A DNA stretch of 64,000 bases from Stenogyne calaminthoides (GCA_037126765.1 JBBCBC010000016.1:11892728-11956727), one strand, 5' to 3'; numbered from the stretch's first letter, positions 48,301 through 60,592 are shown. Numbers and translations: made by a program. The notes: a model not told the origin generated them from the sequence alone.

Positions 48301-49361
48301 CTGTTCTTTAGCTGCTTGTGTCCTAAATCAGCGTTCTTATATTTTTTGCAGTTCATCTTGTATTTAATCACTGATTTGAAAATGATTACAGCTTCCATTT
48401 GCAATTGCAGGAGATTTCACAAATTCCTCATCAAAATGCGTATTCTTTCCAAAGGGGAGTAAGAGCAGTCAGCAAATCAGCACCCCTGTTTCCTCCAAAG
48501 AAATTCGATTCATCTGAGCGAATACCGCAGATCGGGCCTTCACCATCACGTAAGTTCACATCGTACGTGCTACCCACACCGGACGAGACCAAGAGTCCAA
48601 AGTCTGGGAAATTGTTTAGTGAAAATCCTCAAACAAAACAAGCAGATATAAACCTTCACCACTCGTCTCCCGTTGATCTGAAAACGTACGATAAACTTCG
48701 AGCAAATGTATTATCAGCACCAATCATCTTAGACACACAATCAGTACTCAAAGAGAGCAATAATACCCCAAAACCCAGTCCGTTTCCCCCCAAATTATCA
48801 GAAGCCATTTCGTTGAGTCAACCCGATCCAAATGTAGCCTCTTATGCTAAGAAAGCCAAAAGACAAGCCTTTTCTGGCCCATTAACTGGAAAGCCATGGC
48901 CCAATAACCCGAATTTAACAGCGAGTGGGCCCATTGGTTCATCGTCCCTCCCTCCCCCGTTTTCCGGGTCTCTATTGCGCACTGCATTCCCTCGCCCAGC
49001 ACCAACATCGACCGCGAAGATGCCTTCTCACGTTACACCTAATTTTGTCTCGTCACCTAAAATAAGCGAACTACACGAGCTTCCTCGACCTCCAGCTCAT
49101 CTAGCTTTTAGAAGAACCTCAAATCGTTATGGTCATTCGGGTCCCTTACTATCCAAAAGTTATGAGATGTCTATTACTCGTGTTTCTACGACGTCCATAG
49201 AAGCCTCCAAACTCCCGATTCCACCACTGGGGGGACTATCACGCAGCTACTCGATTCCAGCTGGAGGCCCGATCGATCACGTTCCTCTAGAAGGTTCTCA
49301 AAACTTAAAGATGGCAGAAGACTCCCTACCGATACCCGACCAGCATCCTGACAATAGATGA
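42384..49361 (+). CDS. BAR-domain protein with Pro/Ser-rich tail (At2g33490 family)
   Basis: Ten exons: 42384-42506, 43608-43680, 45249-45323, 45776-45837, 45919-45987, 46224-46252, 46810-47017, 47346-47600, 48083-48136, 48411-49361. The spliced frame is open for 632 aa, close to what I recall for the Arabidopsis protein (about 620 aa). Residues about 1-245 are a helical, charged BAR-like region (basic N-terminus, 'LIDMRGCYDRLLSAAAATAN', 'FKRAVRSLEAIEPHV'). Residues 248-276 are a strongly acidic run (five consecutive Asp). The remaining ~350 residues are a disordered Pro/Ser-rich tail, which is why relatives were called hydroxyproline-rich glycoproteins. There is no signal peptide, so a cytosolic, membrane-curving role is inferred. 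Exon 6 has a non-consensus donor, AG|GTCTAA. A 3'-UTR intron is plausible (49375-49675). Confidence 0.93.
43855..44330. repeat. 'AACTAATACT' minisatellite-like cluster in BAR intron 2
   Basis: Repeated units 'aaaacaACTAATACTgtcaa' run through 43855-44020, and a nearly exact local duplication follows at 44270-44330 ('AACTAAAACTGTTTAAAATTACACACCTAATCCAAATTAG'-like text occurs twice, at 43955 and 44280). The pseudogene intron (23480-23590) retains a single unduplicated version. Confidence 0.65.
44028..44264. mobile_element. Stowaway-like MITE in BAR intron 2 (237 bp)
   Basis: Ends CTCCCTCCGTCCC and GGGACGGAGGTAG, flanked by TA (44026-44027 and 44265-44266). AACGTGCACG lies near both ends. Absent from the duplicated pseudogene intron, so it inserted after the gene duplication or arrived with the local duplication. 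Confidence 0.8.
47044..47282. mobile_element. Stowaway-like MITE in BAR intron 7
   Basis: Ends CTCCCTCTGTCCCAATT and AATTGGGATGGTGGGAG, flanked by TA dinucleotides. The left part is present in the pseudogene (25230-25390), so this insertion predates the gene duplication. The pseudogene deletion that removed exon 8 begins inside it. Confidence 0.7.
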
Positions 49362-50700
49362 TTATCATGAAAGGTAATTGGTAAACTTGCTTATTAGCTA
49401 CATCTTAGATACTAATACTGTTTGTTAAATAAGTCGAAACTCTAATTTCGTTTTGCAAAAGCTGTTCAGAGTCGGATAGGAATTCTCATCAACCTTTTCT
49501 TAGTGAATATGGATATGTATCTTGTTCCTAGGCAAGTGTAAGAGTGAAAATGAATTTAATTATGCTATCTAGCCTACAGGATATCAAAATACCTCTTCTA
49601 TTCAGTATTACCATGTGGAATGATGTCATAATATCACGGTTGCATTGTAATGCTTTTGTTGTTGATTTGGCGCAGGAAACATGAAGAGGAGACCTAGGAG
49701 AATAAGTGCAAGTTTTACAGACAAATTCGTGAATAGCTCACTTGCCAGTCGTTCAAAATCTGTAAGTCAGTTTATAAATTATACAGACAGATGAGCAAAT
49801 TTTGTAATTTTGTATTATAACGAGTCTCAGCTAACAAATTTGGTAAGAAAATGATTCCGGATGTGTGTGCACCAACTTGACTTATCTGCCTCAACAAAAT
49901 GTTTTACAACTGAATTAGAGAGAAAAAAAATGTAATTATGTTGGATAAAATGTATTCCTAACCCCATACTTCCACCGGTTGTAGGACGATGGAGCATGGT
50001 GTTTTATTTATTTAGTCTCCGTTCATTGGCATCTCCAATCAATAAGTGGTGGGACTTTGATTCCCGTAACATTCTGGGGGTGCTTGGTTTAGTAGCTCTT
50101 TTTAGAATGAAAAATGTTGCTGTTAGGTAATAGAATGGGGGCAAAAACATCTACTCACAAGTTGCACACACGGTGCAACTCAAGTGCATTTTTAAATTGT
50201 ATCAGTTGTTTTAATGAAAGGTATTAGTAGGTGTTTGTTTGCTGTGAGGAAATAGTGCGCTCAAGTCTTGCACTAGAATAGGAGTGTTACTATTCATTCT
50301 ATGGAGCAACATCAACACAAAATATTTGCACATAATATTGGTACAGAATATCTGCTCGGACATTGTACCATAGTCAATCTAATAATGAATTCTTTATGAA
50401 GCCAGCATTTATATATTTATATTAGGCTTAATTGCATATAAAAATTAAATACTTTTTGCAAATTGGAATGTAATATGAAATTTTGAATTTTGATAAATAA
50501 AATCTCAATTTTAATCTTGCAATTCGTCACTATGTGTTGTTGCCTTGTTCCACATTCATGAGCTTTGTGGGGAGACCTGTAATATAATTCATGATGATTT
50601 TGCTGTATCGCTAGTAATCGAACGTGTCGGTAAATGTTAGTTACATATATAATTCAGAATCTTATTATTATTTTAATTTAATAAACCTCTCATTCCTTTT
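49362..50700. other. 3' flank of the BAR gene
   Basis: Probable 3' UTR with a candidate intron (AAAG|GTAATTGG at about 49374 to GGCGCAG at 49676), then AT-rich sequence. 50155-50275 holds a short piece of the 'TATTAGTTGTTT' family with 'TGCACACACGGTGCAACT' beside it. No other gene seen. Confidence 0.45.
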
Positions 50701-50709
50701 ACGCAAGAC

Positions 50710-51062
50710 TCATTCTCCTATGCACCCCATGTACCAATTCAAATTGATGCAATTGAATTTAATTTTAATTTGGATGAACTATGCACTTTAAATCCTAACC
50801 CCTCAACAATGAACTTTAAATCATATATGAACCATTCGGGTCGGGTGAACAATGAACCACTTGGGTCGAGTGAACCATGAACCACTCGGGCTGGGTTTTG
50901 GTCCGGGTCGAAAAAAAAAAACTAAAACAGAGATTAAAGTTAAAAGAAAACTGAAATTGAAAAAAACAAAAAAAACTAAAACTGAAAAAACTAAAAAAAA
51001 GAACTCCTAAAATTAAATTGCACCAAATTGATTTGGTGCAAATGGTACACAGGAGAATTCGC
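50710..51062. mobile_element. MITE, family B copy 2
   Basis: Inverted ends ATTCTCCTATGCACC and GGTACACAGGAGAAT, plus the 'ACCATGAACCACTCGGG' and '(G/C)GGTCGGGTGAAC' interior shared with 40694-41025. An exact target duplication could not be fixed. Non-coding. Confidence 0.65.
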
Positions 51063-52130
51063 CTTTACACGCAATGACGTCTCGGCTAAAAATAATAATC
51101 CCTAACTACAATAATTAAAAAAATTCAAACTCTCCAAATTTGTTCATAATATGAAATTGATACAATTACCCTTACAAACTGATACCAATACTTTTACAAA
51201 TTAATACAAATAGCATTTAATACTATAATTTTAGTTTATAAATATAATGCTATCAGTGTAATTGTATTAATTTGTAAGTGTAATGATGAAAATTTCATAC
51301 TATAAATAAAATTCACAAAAAACTTTTAAAAAAAAGGCATCATGTTTAAATTACAAAAAATTAAAATTCATAATAGTATTGAAAATATGTAAAAGTATCA
51401 GATTTTTTTTTATCAACTATTTATAAAATGACACATTTAATCAACTAGGACAAATCACAAAAGAGACACACTTTCATGAGACCGTCTCGATGAGACGGGA
51501 CATAAATTGAGCATTGACGCTTTAACACTTTGAGAGGAGTGAATTTAATTTGTGCTAGATGATACTTCGTCTCATGAATTTTTGTCATCACAAACATATA
51601 ATTTATCATTACCGTTCCAAAAGAAATCACAAAAACAAAATTTATGTTCACCACCGACTGCACTCCAAGAAGGCAAGAACCGACCTTCCAACTTTTGTAA
51701 AACATATATTGTAAAGAGCTATGATGATATTTTTCTTGCTCTTTCGACTTGAGAAAGCATATTTAGATTAAAAAGAAAAAGATTAATATCACTAGTCCAG
51801 CAACCAAAACGTTCAGGTAAAAAAGAACCAACAGCATACAGAAACACAGAAATGTTGTTCATTGTTAGTATAGTGACAGGAGTGAAAAGTGCACCATGTA
51901 GATGTCCAGTAGATACAAGGTAATATCATAATACCTAGACTAAAATCTAGGCATGAAGTTGTCACTCGTATGTGAACGGCGATTACATCCGAAGCTCTTC
52001 TATATCTGCTATGTAGGCGGCCCCTACGACAGACGAACAAGAGTAGAAACACAAAAACCTACAAAAGTATTACATCTCGCGTATGTGACATTCTCAAAAA
52101 TTCTTCGAGTAGCAAATATGTTTATCGGAT
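51063..52130. other. Intergenic region between convergent genes
   Basis: The BAR gene (plus) and the PDH E1 beta gene (minus) converge here. Contains the minus-strand 3' UTR of the latter (from about 52130 down toward 51800) and AT-rich spacer. No independent gene is supported. Confidence 0.5.
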
Positions 52131-55100
52131 TCAAGCAGCCGCAGACATAGTGACTGATCTGTAGCACGCTCTCTTTGCAGCACGAACAATATCTTCGACC
52201 TACGCAATTTCAAAAGATAATCACACATTGCGATCAATTTCACTACTACTAACTAACATGAAGAATCGAGTACTCATGTAGTTAAAGAAAACAATTAGAA
52301 AAGAAGACGGAAAAGTAGGATAGAGAAGAAAAAAGAACCTGTGGAAGAGCCATTCTTTCGAGGTTAGGAGCATAAGGCATCGGAACATCTGCTCCAGCTA
52401 TTCTCTCAACTGGAGCATCGAGATACCCGAAGCTATCCTCCATGACGGACATGCTGCATGAGACGAACAATACAACATGCACTTCGTTAATAATTTTAAA
52501 TTCAAAATGTTGGAAGTACAGTTTATGTTGGTACTAAAGTAAAGATGAGACGAACCAAATCTCAGCTCCAACGCCATGTTGAGAAAATCCTTCTTCGACT
52601 GTAACTAGCCTGTTGGTCTTTCTGACCGAGTCATTAATTGTGGATCTATCTAGTGGCCTAATCGACCGAAGGTTTATGACCTATAATGGTAGGAAAAAGT
52701 AAAATTACGAAGCTGAATATTTTTAGTGGAAATTGATAGCTTTTTTCTATTCGATATCGGGTGACAAACCTCGGCATCTATCCCATCTTTTGCAAGCATA
52801 TCAGCCGCCTAGACAAAGGAACAAGATAATTAGATCAACAAAATGAAACAAATTCAAAAATCTGACAAAAACGGCATTTGTACTCCAATATATCACAATG
52901 AATGTTTAATATCGTTCATGATTATGTCTTTATTGTGTTTGGCGTTTATGATTTTATCTTTATTGTATTTCCTAGTTTAATTATATCTATGTTTAGAACG
53001 TGGCTAAGTCTTGTATGCATCCACGTGTGTTGTGCACTCATAGTGTGCATTTTAGAACCATGCAACTTGTTATACTGAAAGACGCAACTTGTTTACACTG
53101 AACCGTGCAACTATTTTTTCATTTTAATAGTTGCACGGTTCAGTGTAAACAAGTTGCGTCTTTCAGTATAACAAGTTGCATGGTTCTAAAATGCACTACG
53201 AGTGTACGGTGCACCCGAATGCAAATGAGACCCACTCTTAGAACGTATTCCATTATTTATTATTTCCTTAATCTATGTCTTTCTCCCAGTATAAATAGGG
53301 GTGTCTCCTACAATAATATATGCTATACATGAATTCTCTTAATATATAGCGTGAGAGACGAACCTTGAGAGAAAAGTCGACCATTTTGGAGAAACCTACA
53401 ATGGAAACATCTCTTCCTTCCTTTTCAATCTGTAGATGGTAAAGAGCGAAATGAACTCACAATGTACGAGAAGACATATAAATTTTGTCGTAGAAATTGA
53501 GCCCCGTACCTTGGCTTTTCCTATAGGAATTGAAAAGCTTGAATCAAGAACGGCTTCAGAAATGGGGAACGATTCGCCATACCTGATGCATATACACACT
53601 ATCACATACCGTGCCTTGTCTTGGTCGTATATAATCCATCATAAATTGTGCGTGGATGAATTTTATGCTCACAATAACTCGTTTTCGAGGAAAACAACGG
53701 GGTCAGGGTCCCGAATAGCTGCTTTAAGAAGGCCACGAGCATCTTCAGAAGAATACGGGGACAAAACTTTTAAGCCCGGGATTGCACCATACCATGCTGC
53801 ATAACACTAATTGCCAACGTGATAAAGAAATGTCGTAACATCCAATTTGTATCTCAAGATATGCACGAAAAACTGCAACGGTTGAGGTAAATAGATCATA
53901 GTGCACACCTGGGAATGTTGGGCGCCAACCCCAGTAGCTGGACCGTTCGGTCCTCTGAAAACAATAGGCACGCTTATATTGCCGGCCGACATATAATTTG
54001 TTTTCGCAGCAGAATTTATGATATGATCCATTGCCTGAAATCAGTGATTCCGTCGACATTTAATCAGAAATATTCGAAATTAATCACAAGTTTTCAGCCC
54101 CACGGATCGGTCACACTTTACTAATAACAAATTTACCCGTCTTCTTATAATAATTATTATATACAGAACAGAAACAAGTAGCAAAATCATTCATTATCAA
54201 TAGTTATCTTTGTATTTTTCATTCCCTACATCAAGAAAAAAAGGTTGAAATACATAACCAAAAATCGGAAGATAGAATCAGCCACTCACCTGCATAGCAA
54301 AATTAAAAGTCATAAATTCGACAATGGGTTTTAGTCCAAAGAAGGCTGCACCAACTCCAAGCCCCGTAAATCCAGCCTGCAAAACAGGCAAGAAATGATC
54401 TTCAGGAACTTATAATTCTAATCTAATGAAAATTGATTGGTTAATAGGTAAGTCCGTAAACGAAACCTCTGTTATTGGAGTATCTACGACTCTTTCAGGA
54501 CCGTACTTCTGCAAGAGTCCTTTAGTCACCTACAAAAGGTGTAAACAAATTCACAATTATTGTATTTGTATCTATCTATTCACGCGCACGAGAGAGACGA
54601 GAGAGACCTTGTATGCGCCTTGATATTCCCCAACCTGGTATAACAAAACCAAATAATGACAATGCAAACAAGAAATTAAATGGAAATTTGTTAAGGAACA
54701 TAAAGGCGGAATGTAAGAATTCGAAACCTCTTCACCCATCAAGAATACGTTATGATCTGCCGCCATTTCCTCGTCAAGAGCCGAGTTTAGAGCCTCCCTT
54801 ACCATCATCTGCAATATGTTCATAATTCAAATTTTGAGCACGAAACATACGAGTAACACTTGCGTGCAACATCCGTACATGCAACTGGTGGAACTAGTAA
54901 TACTGTTCAGTGAAATAGCTAATACTGTTCAGTGAAATAGCTAATACTGTTCAGTGAAAGCAACTAATACTGTTCAGTTTAAATCAGCTAATACTGTTCA
55001 GTGAAAGCAACTAATACTGTTCAGTGAAATCAGATAATACTGTTAAGTGAAATCAACTAATACTGTTCTGTTAAATCAGGTAATGCTGTTCAGTGAAATC

Positions 55101-55481
55101 AACTAATGCTGTTCAGTTAAATCAGGTAATACATTTCAGAAAAACACACCAGTTGCACCGTGTATAACATCCCGATTACCAACATAATTTTGCAAAATAA
55201 CATAAACTACAATTAATTATTTTTAATGAAATTTAGTACTAATAAGGATGTGATGATCGAGTAATTAACTAGTAGAGTTGAAGATCTACCTTCTTAACTG
55301 AAGAAGAGTAGTCTCTCGATGCTAATTCCATTGATCGCATAATAAACTAAAGCAAATTAAATAATCTCTTAAATTAAACTTCCAAAATTAATATGAAACA
55401 GTCTCAAAATAAAATTAATAAAAAAAAAGAGGAAATAATTACCGGAGTGATAGCTGCTGTTTGCCTTAGCATCTTAAACAT
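52131..55481 (-). CDS. PDHB: Pyruvate dehydrogenase E1 component subunit beta, mitochondrial
   Basis: Fourteen exons, minus strand: 55481-55443, 55346-55290, 54808-54728, 54634-54608, 54529-54467, 54376-54290, 54034-53909, 53806-53673, 53582-53510, 53429-53364, 52808-52770, 52680-52556, 52453-52339, 52199-52131. All junctions are GT/AG and the spliced ORF is 366 aa, the usual length for plants. With E1 alpha it forms the thiamine-diphosphate-dependent heterotetramer that decarboxylates pyruvate in the mitochondrial matrix. Residues 1-32 are a presequence (Arg, Ser, no acidic run). Recognisable blocks: 'MGEEVGEYQGAYK', 'DTPITEAGFTG', 'AMDHIINSAAKTNYMSAG', 'FRGPNG', 'DPDPVVFLENELLYGESFPI', and near the end 'LDAPVERIAGADVPMPYAPN'. 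An alternative start three codons in (55472, 'MLRQTAAI') matches relatives as well. All conserved blocks are intact. Confidence 0.96.
52997..53234. mobile_element. Fold-back MITE, family A copy 3 (in PDHB intron 10)
   Basis: Two 68-bp arms (53048-53115 and 53126-53193) are perfect reverse complements around a 10-base loop. The outer parts (TGTATGCATCCACGTG and GCACCCGAATGCAAATGAGA) are imperfectly inverted. It lies wholly inside the intron between exons 53429-53364 and 52808-52770. Perfect arms imply a recent insertion or conversion compared with copies at 5545 and 10399. Confidence 0.85.
54893..55138. repeat. Minisatellite of ~22-23 bp in PDHB intron 2
   Basis: About ten direct copies of 'CTAATACTGTTCAGTGAAAT(C/A)A', some with GCAA, TCAG or a T insertion. 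The array is bounded by GTGCAAC-type text on both sides (TGCAACTGG at 54880 and CCAGTTGCACC at 55149), which are inverted relative to each other. This suggests the array is the core of a small mobile element. Confidence 0.85.
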
Positions 55482-55818
55482 CTTCCCTTGTTTTCCTCGA
55501 CAAACAAATTATATAAACTCTTGTGAATAAAATTAGAGCAAGCAAATTCAATCAAAGTTATTAAAATGGTGCCCAAGAAATTAAATTACATGACATTTGT
55601 GATCACTTAACTGGGTTCTCTCAAAAAAAAAGAAAAGAAAAAAACGTTGTCTGGGTGATACGTGTAACAAATATACTAATAAAGTGGGACCCACTCAAGT
55701 GCAACGTGTTTGACCTTCATCGAAAAAGAGAGATAAAATCACAGGTGTTATTAACGTGGGAGTGGCAATTACGAATTGAGTGCATAATTGTGATAAAATC
55801 GAAATGGAAAAGTATTGT
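55482..55818 (-). promoter_or_regulatory. Upstream region of PDHB
   Basis: The minus-strand leader and promoter should lie here. I see a GTGGGACCCAC palindrome at 55684-55694 but no unequivocal TATA box. The limits are arbitrary. Confidence 0.3.
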
Positions 55819-55819
55819 G

Positions 55820-56075
55820 TGAACAAGTTTCAAGGTAAAATTATTTAAGAGTGTGATTTATATTATTAAAGATTGTGATTTTTTATTATAAAGGTGTGAC
55901 GTTTTACTATAAAGAATATTACTCATAAAAGTGAAGGGTGTGATTTATATTATAGTAAAATGTATCGTAGTGATAACTGAAGGGTGTGATTTATATTACT
56001 AGAGGGTATGATTTATATTACTAAAGAATATATCTGTAAAAAAAAAATCAATTTCACGGCTATACCAACTCAATC
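55820..56075. repeat. Repeat array 'GAAGGGTGTGATTTATATTAC' (family C copy 1)
   Basis: Five to seven diverged units containing GTGTGATTTATATTA or a variant, interspersed with 'AGTGATAACT' and 'TATTACTCAT', ending in 'TCAATTTCACGGCTATACCAA'. The same order occurs at 63270-63460. Confidence 0.7.
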
Positions 56076-58024
56076 GAATAAGATAAGATTGAGTTTATTA
56101 ATTGATTGTTTTCGATTATTTATTTTTATTTGGTCTGGATTTAGTTATTGATTCAGAAAGAAAAAAAACCTCTATTTTAACAAGTATGAAAATGGAAAAA
56201 AAAAACGATTTGCACTGTAATTACATATATGGAGAAAAATGCTAGTATTTTCAAATTCAAACAGTAATAAAGCATGTGAAAATCGAATGTAGTTTCACAT
56301 GAATAGTATACCCTAGAAAGTATGCTAATTTATTTGGGCACAGCTTAAAAAATATATATATTAGATAAAGTAAAAGAATATTGTAAAATGTGTGGGATTT
56401 ATTTATGAATAAAGTGATTTTTTATAAATAATTAAATGTAATAATAATTTGAATAATTAAGTAATATAAAAAATATAAATAAAGTTAATGCGTCCATGAA
56501 GAGAATTGACACACTAATTCAATCCACCATGTTTGGTAACCAATATTTTGATACATCCCCATATGCAACATGGTGGTGGATTGGGGTGTGTTATCCAATC
56601 TCGATGGTATTTTCTTTTGGACCCCACTTTATATTGGATAGAGAATGATTATTAATCTATGTACATGCTCAATTGATGTTTTTAAAATCGAACTAAACAT
56701 CGAACGAGACAATGAATTGGATCACTGGATCATTAGTTCGACTGATTGAACCGTTTTAAAAAAATTGGATAATTCAGATATTTTTTTTTATATAAATATC
56801 ATATAACCAACTTAAAAAACAATGTATTTTTTATAAGGTTTATGCACTCTGCTTGTCATATGGTCCAAATAGAAAGAAGCCCATTCACATTTTTTCTTTT
56901 AAACCTAGCCATCTTCATCTTCTCTCTAATAATCCAAGCATTTTATGTATATGCCCTCTCTTCCTTAAATCGTATAAGCTATCAATGTTGTCTTCTCTTG
57001 TTTTCTCTCTGGTACGTTGCCTCTCCCTTCTCGATTTCACCGACTATATTACACATGATAAAAAATGTATTACTACAAAAATAAAAAAGTATTACTACAT
57101 AAAAAAAATTGTATTAATATAAAGAGATTACAACACAATAGCAAAAAGCGCGAGGAGAAAGTATTAGATAATTATATTTATCAATAAACATATACTCCCT
57201 CCGTCCCAACTCTTTCTTCACACAACCTTTATATATTCTCGTATTTTAGCTAGCGAGTTGTTTATTAATATTTAAAATAGTTCTTCCATTAGTGTCTGAT
57301 ACTCAAGCACATCTTTTGATTTATAACCCACTCAATTAAAAGATCAACAGTACGAGTGGAGGAATTTCTCGTCTCTGCCCCTTATAGAAAAAACTTATTC
57401 TCACTAAACGAATGTACATAATAAGAGATGGTACGTGCATGATGCATAGTGCATCAAGAGATCTTTTAATCAGAAAATTAACTTGATTAAAAAAAAGTAA
57501 TATGAAACTTGATAAAAAAAAGACTCATAATTATATTTACTTTTATGGATATCCCACTTGTATAAGCTTGATTTCTTATAAAACAATATTTTCTTACTTA
57601 TTTGTTAATATAAACTTATGCAATAATTGCACTGAAAAAGTATATATATAACTTATTTGAAAAGGATTATAATGGAAAGTTTACTTACTTAATTTGCCCT
57701 TTTAATATAATAATTTAATCTTTATAAAAAGTTAAATGAGTCTATAATTGGGACAAAGGAGTATGAAACCTTAAAATTCAATGAGTATAGGATAGATGAG
57801 TATAAGAGAATTAAACAACCATCGCTAAATTCGAACTTCTAAATAAAATAAAAAATTTCAATAGTACATACCAACGTTTTCGGATCACGCTTATATTTTA
57901 ATTTCGAATCACATTAAAATCAACTCCACCCACATTAAATCGTCAACTCGATGAGACTTTCCCCGAAGGATGGAGTTAAGAATTCAACTTTCGAGTAAAA
58001 AAAAAATATTAAAAAATGACACGA
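56076..58024. other. Gene-free stretch
   Basis: AT-rich intergenic DNA. 56640-56760 has weak 'GAACCG' text recalling the hAT MITE at 10632. A left-end CTCCCTCCGTCCC MITE fragment sits at 57195-57207. The 80-90 aa frames at 56842-57122 overlap one another and have no recognised domain. Confidence 0.5.
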
Positions 58025-59552
58025 CACTACTACACATTTGAGCTTGGAGAGCTCCACTTGGACAACCCTTTTTTCGAATAGCTCTTCAAGTGGTCCCTTG
58101 GAGAGCGGTTATATTAAAAAAAAAAAAAAAACGGTTAAAAACCGCCCAAGATCAAAAAAGGACAATGGCTCATAACCATTTGTCTGAAGAATCTTTTGAT
58201 TTGAAGAGTTTTGAACCGTTGTCCAAGGTAAAGCGCTCTCCAAGTAAATTAATTTTTTTTTTTTGTAAAGCTTGTATTTTTTGTTTTATTTTTTTGTTTT
58301 TGTAAATTCTTTTTATGTACAATTCAAATATTTTATTCTTTAAATTCTCGTGTTATTTATTTTTAATATTCGTCTTATATAATGAGATTAACACAAACTC
58401 TTATGTAAAACTTGTTCATAATATTAAATTCATAATATTACACTTACGAACTTGTATCACTATTAATTCTTATAAATTAATACATATAATATTTAATATT
58501 CTTATAAATTAATTTAATTTTGTCAAAGTATTACTTATTTAGATAGAAAAATACTATTACTTGTTTAAATAGAAAAATATTACTTGTTTAAATAAAAAAG
58601 TATTACTTGTTTAGATAGAAAGATATAACTTGTTTAAAGAAAAGTATTACATATTTAGATGAAAAAGTATTACTTATTTAAAGAAAAATATTACTTATTT
58701 AGATAGAAAAATATTGCTTATTTAAATGGAAAAAATATTATTATTTATTTAGATAGAAAAGTATTACTTGTTTAAATAAAAAAATATTACTTGTTTAGAT
58801 AGAAAGGTATAACTTATTTAAAAAAAAGTATTACTTTATTTAGATGAAAAAATATTACTTGTTTAAAGAAAAATATTATTTATTTTGATAGAAAAGTATT
58901 AATTGTTTAGAAGATAAAATATTACAAATTTAAAAGAAAGGTAGTTAAAAAAAAGTACAAGCAAAAAATATAACTTTAATTTAATTTAATTTAAATTTAA
59001 ATTTATATAAAAAAATTATTATATAAAAATATAATTGAATTAATAAATAAGATAATTGAAATAAAAAATTTTAAAAAAATTATAAGAAAAAACTAATTTT
59101 TAGAACATATAAAATTAATTTCATTAAGTAAACGTAAGAAAGTAAATGTTCGAGCGGAATTAATCCCCGCTCAGGCGCCCAAGATCCCGTGTTTGGTCCT
59201 CCATAGGAGCTAATAATTGTCTCAATTAATTGGGAGACTTGGTGGCTTATATATGAGATGCTTGGTGGATCCGTGTCTAAAATTCAATTTAAAAAAAAAA
59301 AAAATATATTAGACAATGGTTGCAAACCGCTTTGTCCAAAGGAGGAATTTGGACAATAAAATTTGAAAACGTCATGTCTGTTCTCGCAATCTTGCATAAG
59401 CGGTTCAAAATCCGTTGTCAAGTCATTTCTTGGACAACAATGATTTTTATCATTTGTCCAAAAGCTTGGACAATTTTATTGAAGAAACGGTTATAACAAA
59501 TTTCTCAAGGTTATTTTTCACAAATTGTCCAGTTCTCAAATGTTTATTAGTG
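58025..59552. mobile_element. Non-autonomous CACTA element, copy 2
   Basis: Starts CACTACTACACATTTGAG, ends CTCAAATGTTTATTAGTG, with 3-bp target duplication CGA (58022-58024 and 59553-59555). It is the same family as 30220-31770 but in the opposite orientation: 'AGTTAATTGGGAGACTTGGTG'-like text at 59225 pairs with 30562-30585. It has the subterminal TTGGAGAGCGGTT and TGGACAA-type motifs and no transposase gene. Confidence 0.88.
58520..58945. repeat. Tandem repeat inside CACTA copy 2
   Basis: Roughly 18-20 units of about 22 bp: 'AGTATTACTTGTTTAGATAGAAA' with variants (ATAACTT, TTATTTAAAG). No such array exists in copy 1, so it arose or was acquired after the two copies separated. Confidence 0.85.
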
Positions 59553-60592
59553 CGAAAGAATTGATCCCACTTTACTATGTAAATTCGAATTGTTAGATGA
59601 GATCAATAAAATACTTTTATTGATTATTGAGGAAAATTAAATAAATAAATTATTTTCGACCCTCTCTACAAGCTCGAGCTTTTAGATGAGACGAAATTCT
59701 CTCATTGACAATATAGCATAAAAAAGAAAAAGAGTTTGGGTCACACACAGCGTGGCACCGTCATCATGGCGGCACGTCTGCCGCGCCGTCAATTGATCGA
59801 TGGAGCCATGTTTTGCGCGCTCAAAACTCTTCTTCTCTCAATTCACCATGCCTGCCACTCTCTCCTCCCCTTTCTCTCTATATGTTTGTGTATTTGAGGC
59901 ACAAATTAAGTAGCATCAACAAGTAAGGAAAATGGGAGCAACATGTAGATGCTTATAGAAACGGGAGAAAGTACACATCTATTTATAGTACACTGTACAC
60001 ACATATGATAATCTTTTTTTTGAGAGGATAATCTAAAAATAGTACTATCACTGCAAGGAATGGAGCGGGCTGTGGAGATAAGGTTGAAAATGGTTAAAGT
60101 AATCATGAAGCCTTGGGATACTACAAGGAAAGATGCAATTCTGTTTTTTTTTTGAGAAAAATAAAAATAAAAAACAAAAACCTGTCAACAATTGGGCGTA
60201 AGATTTGAAAAAGATGAATAAGTCCATGTGAAAAAGATGATGATTGACATTAATGTAGCAGGAGCCACAGGGCGTCGACGTAGCATAAATTACAACCAAC
60301 CATAATACAAATTAAATAATCACACCCAAATCGGCATCTTTTACACTATTTTAATTTTTTATTTAATTTAAATCTTCTTCTACACGTTGTATTTTAAAAC
60401 ATTAAAAAACAGTTTCTAAACATTTATTTATAAAGCTATCTCTTACAACTTTTAAAAATAAATACTTATACAAGTTATTTTTAAATTTTTCAAAACAACC
60501 CATATATCATAAACTTTGAACTATTTTAAGATTAGATGATTAATCTTCTCGAATTCACCAGTTCAATTTTTTGAAAAAATATTGTAGTTATA
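59553..60592. other. Gene-free stretch
   Basis: Includes a GC-richer patch at 59745-59825 ('CATGGCGGCACGTCTGCCGCG') followed by CT-rich leader-like sequence, which could be a promoter or captured 5' UTR, but no coding sequence follows. The rest is AT-rich. Confidence 0.4.

Noticed and set aside
53436..54124. Plus-strand open frames opposite PDHB
   Set aside because: They are antisense shadows of PDHB exons 7-9.
56842..57122. 80-89 aa overlapping frames
   Set aside because: Hydrophobic low-complexity translation in two frames of the same bases; no splice signals or family match.
58520..58945. Regularly spaced repeats resembling a CRISPR array
   Set aside because: The units are contiguous with no unique spacers, AT-rich and located inside a plant CACTA transposon.
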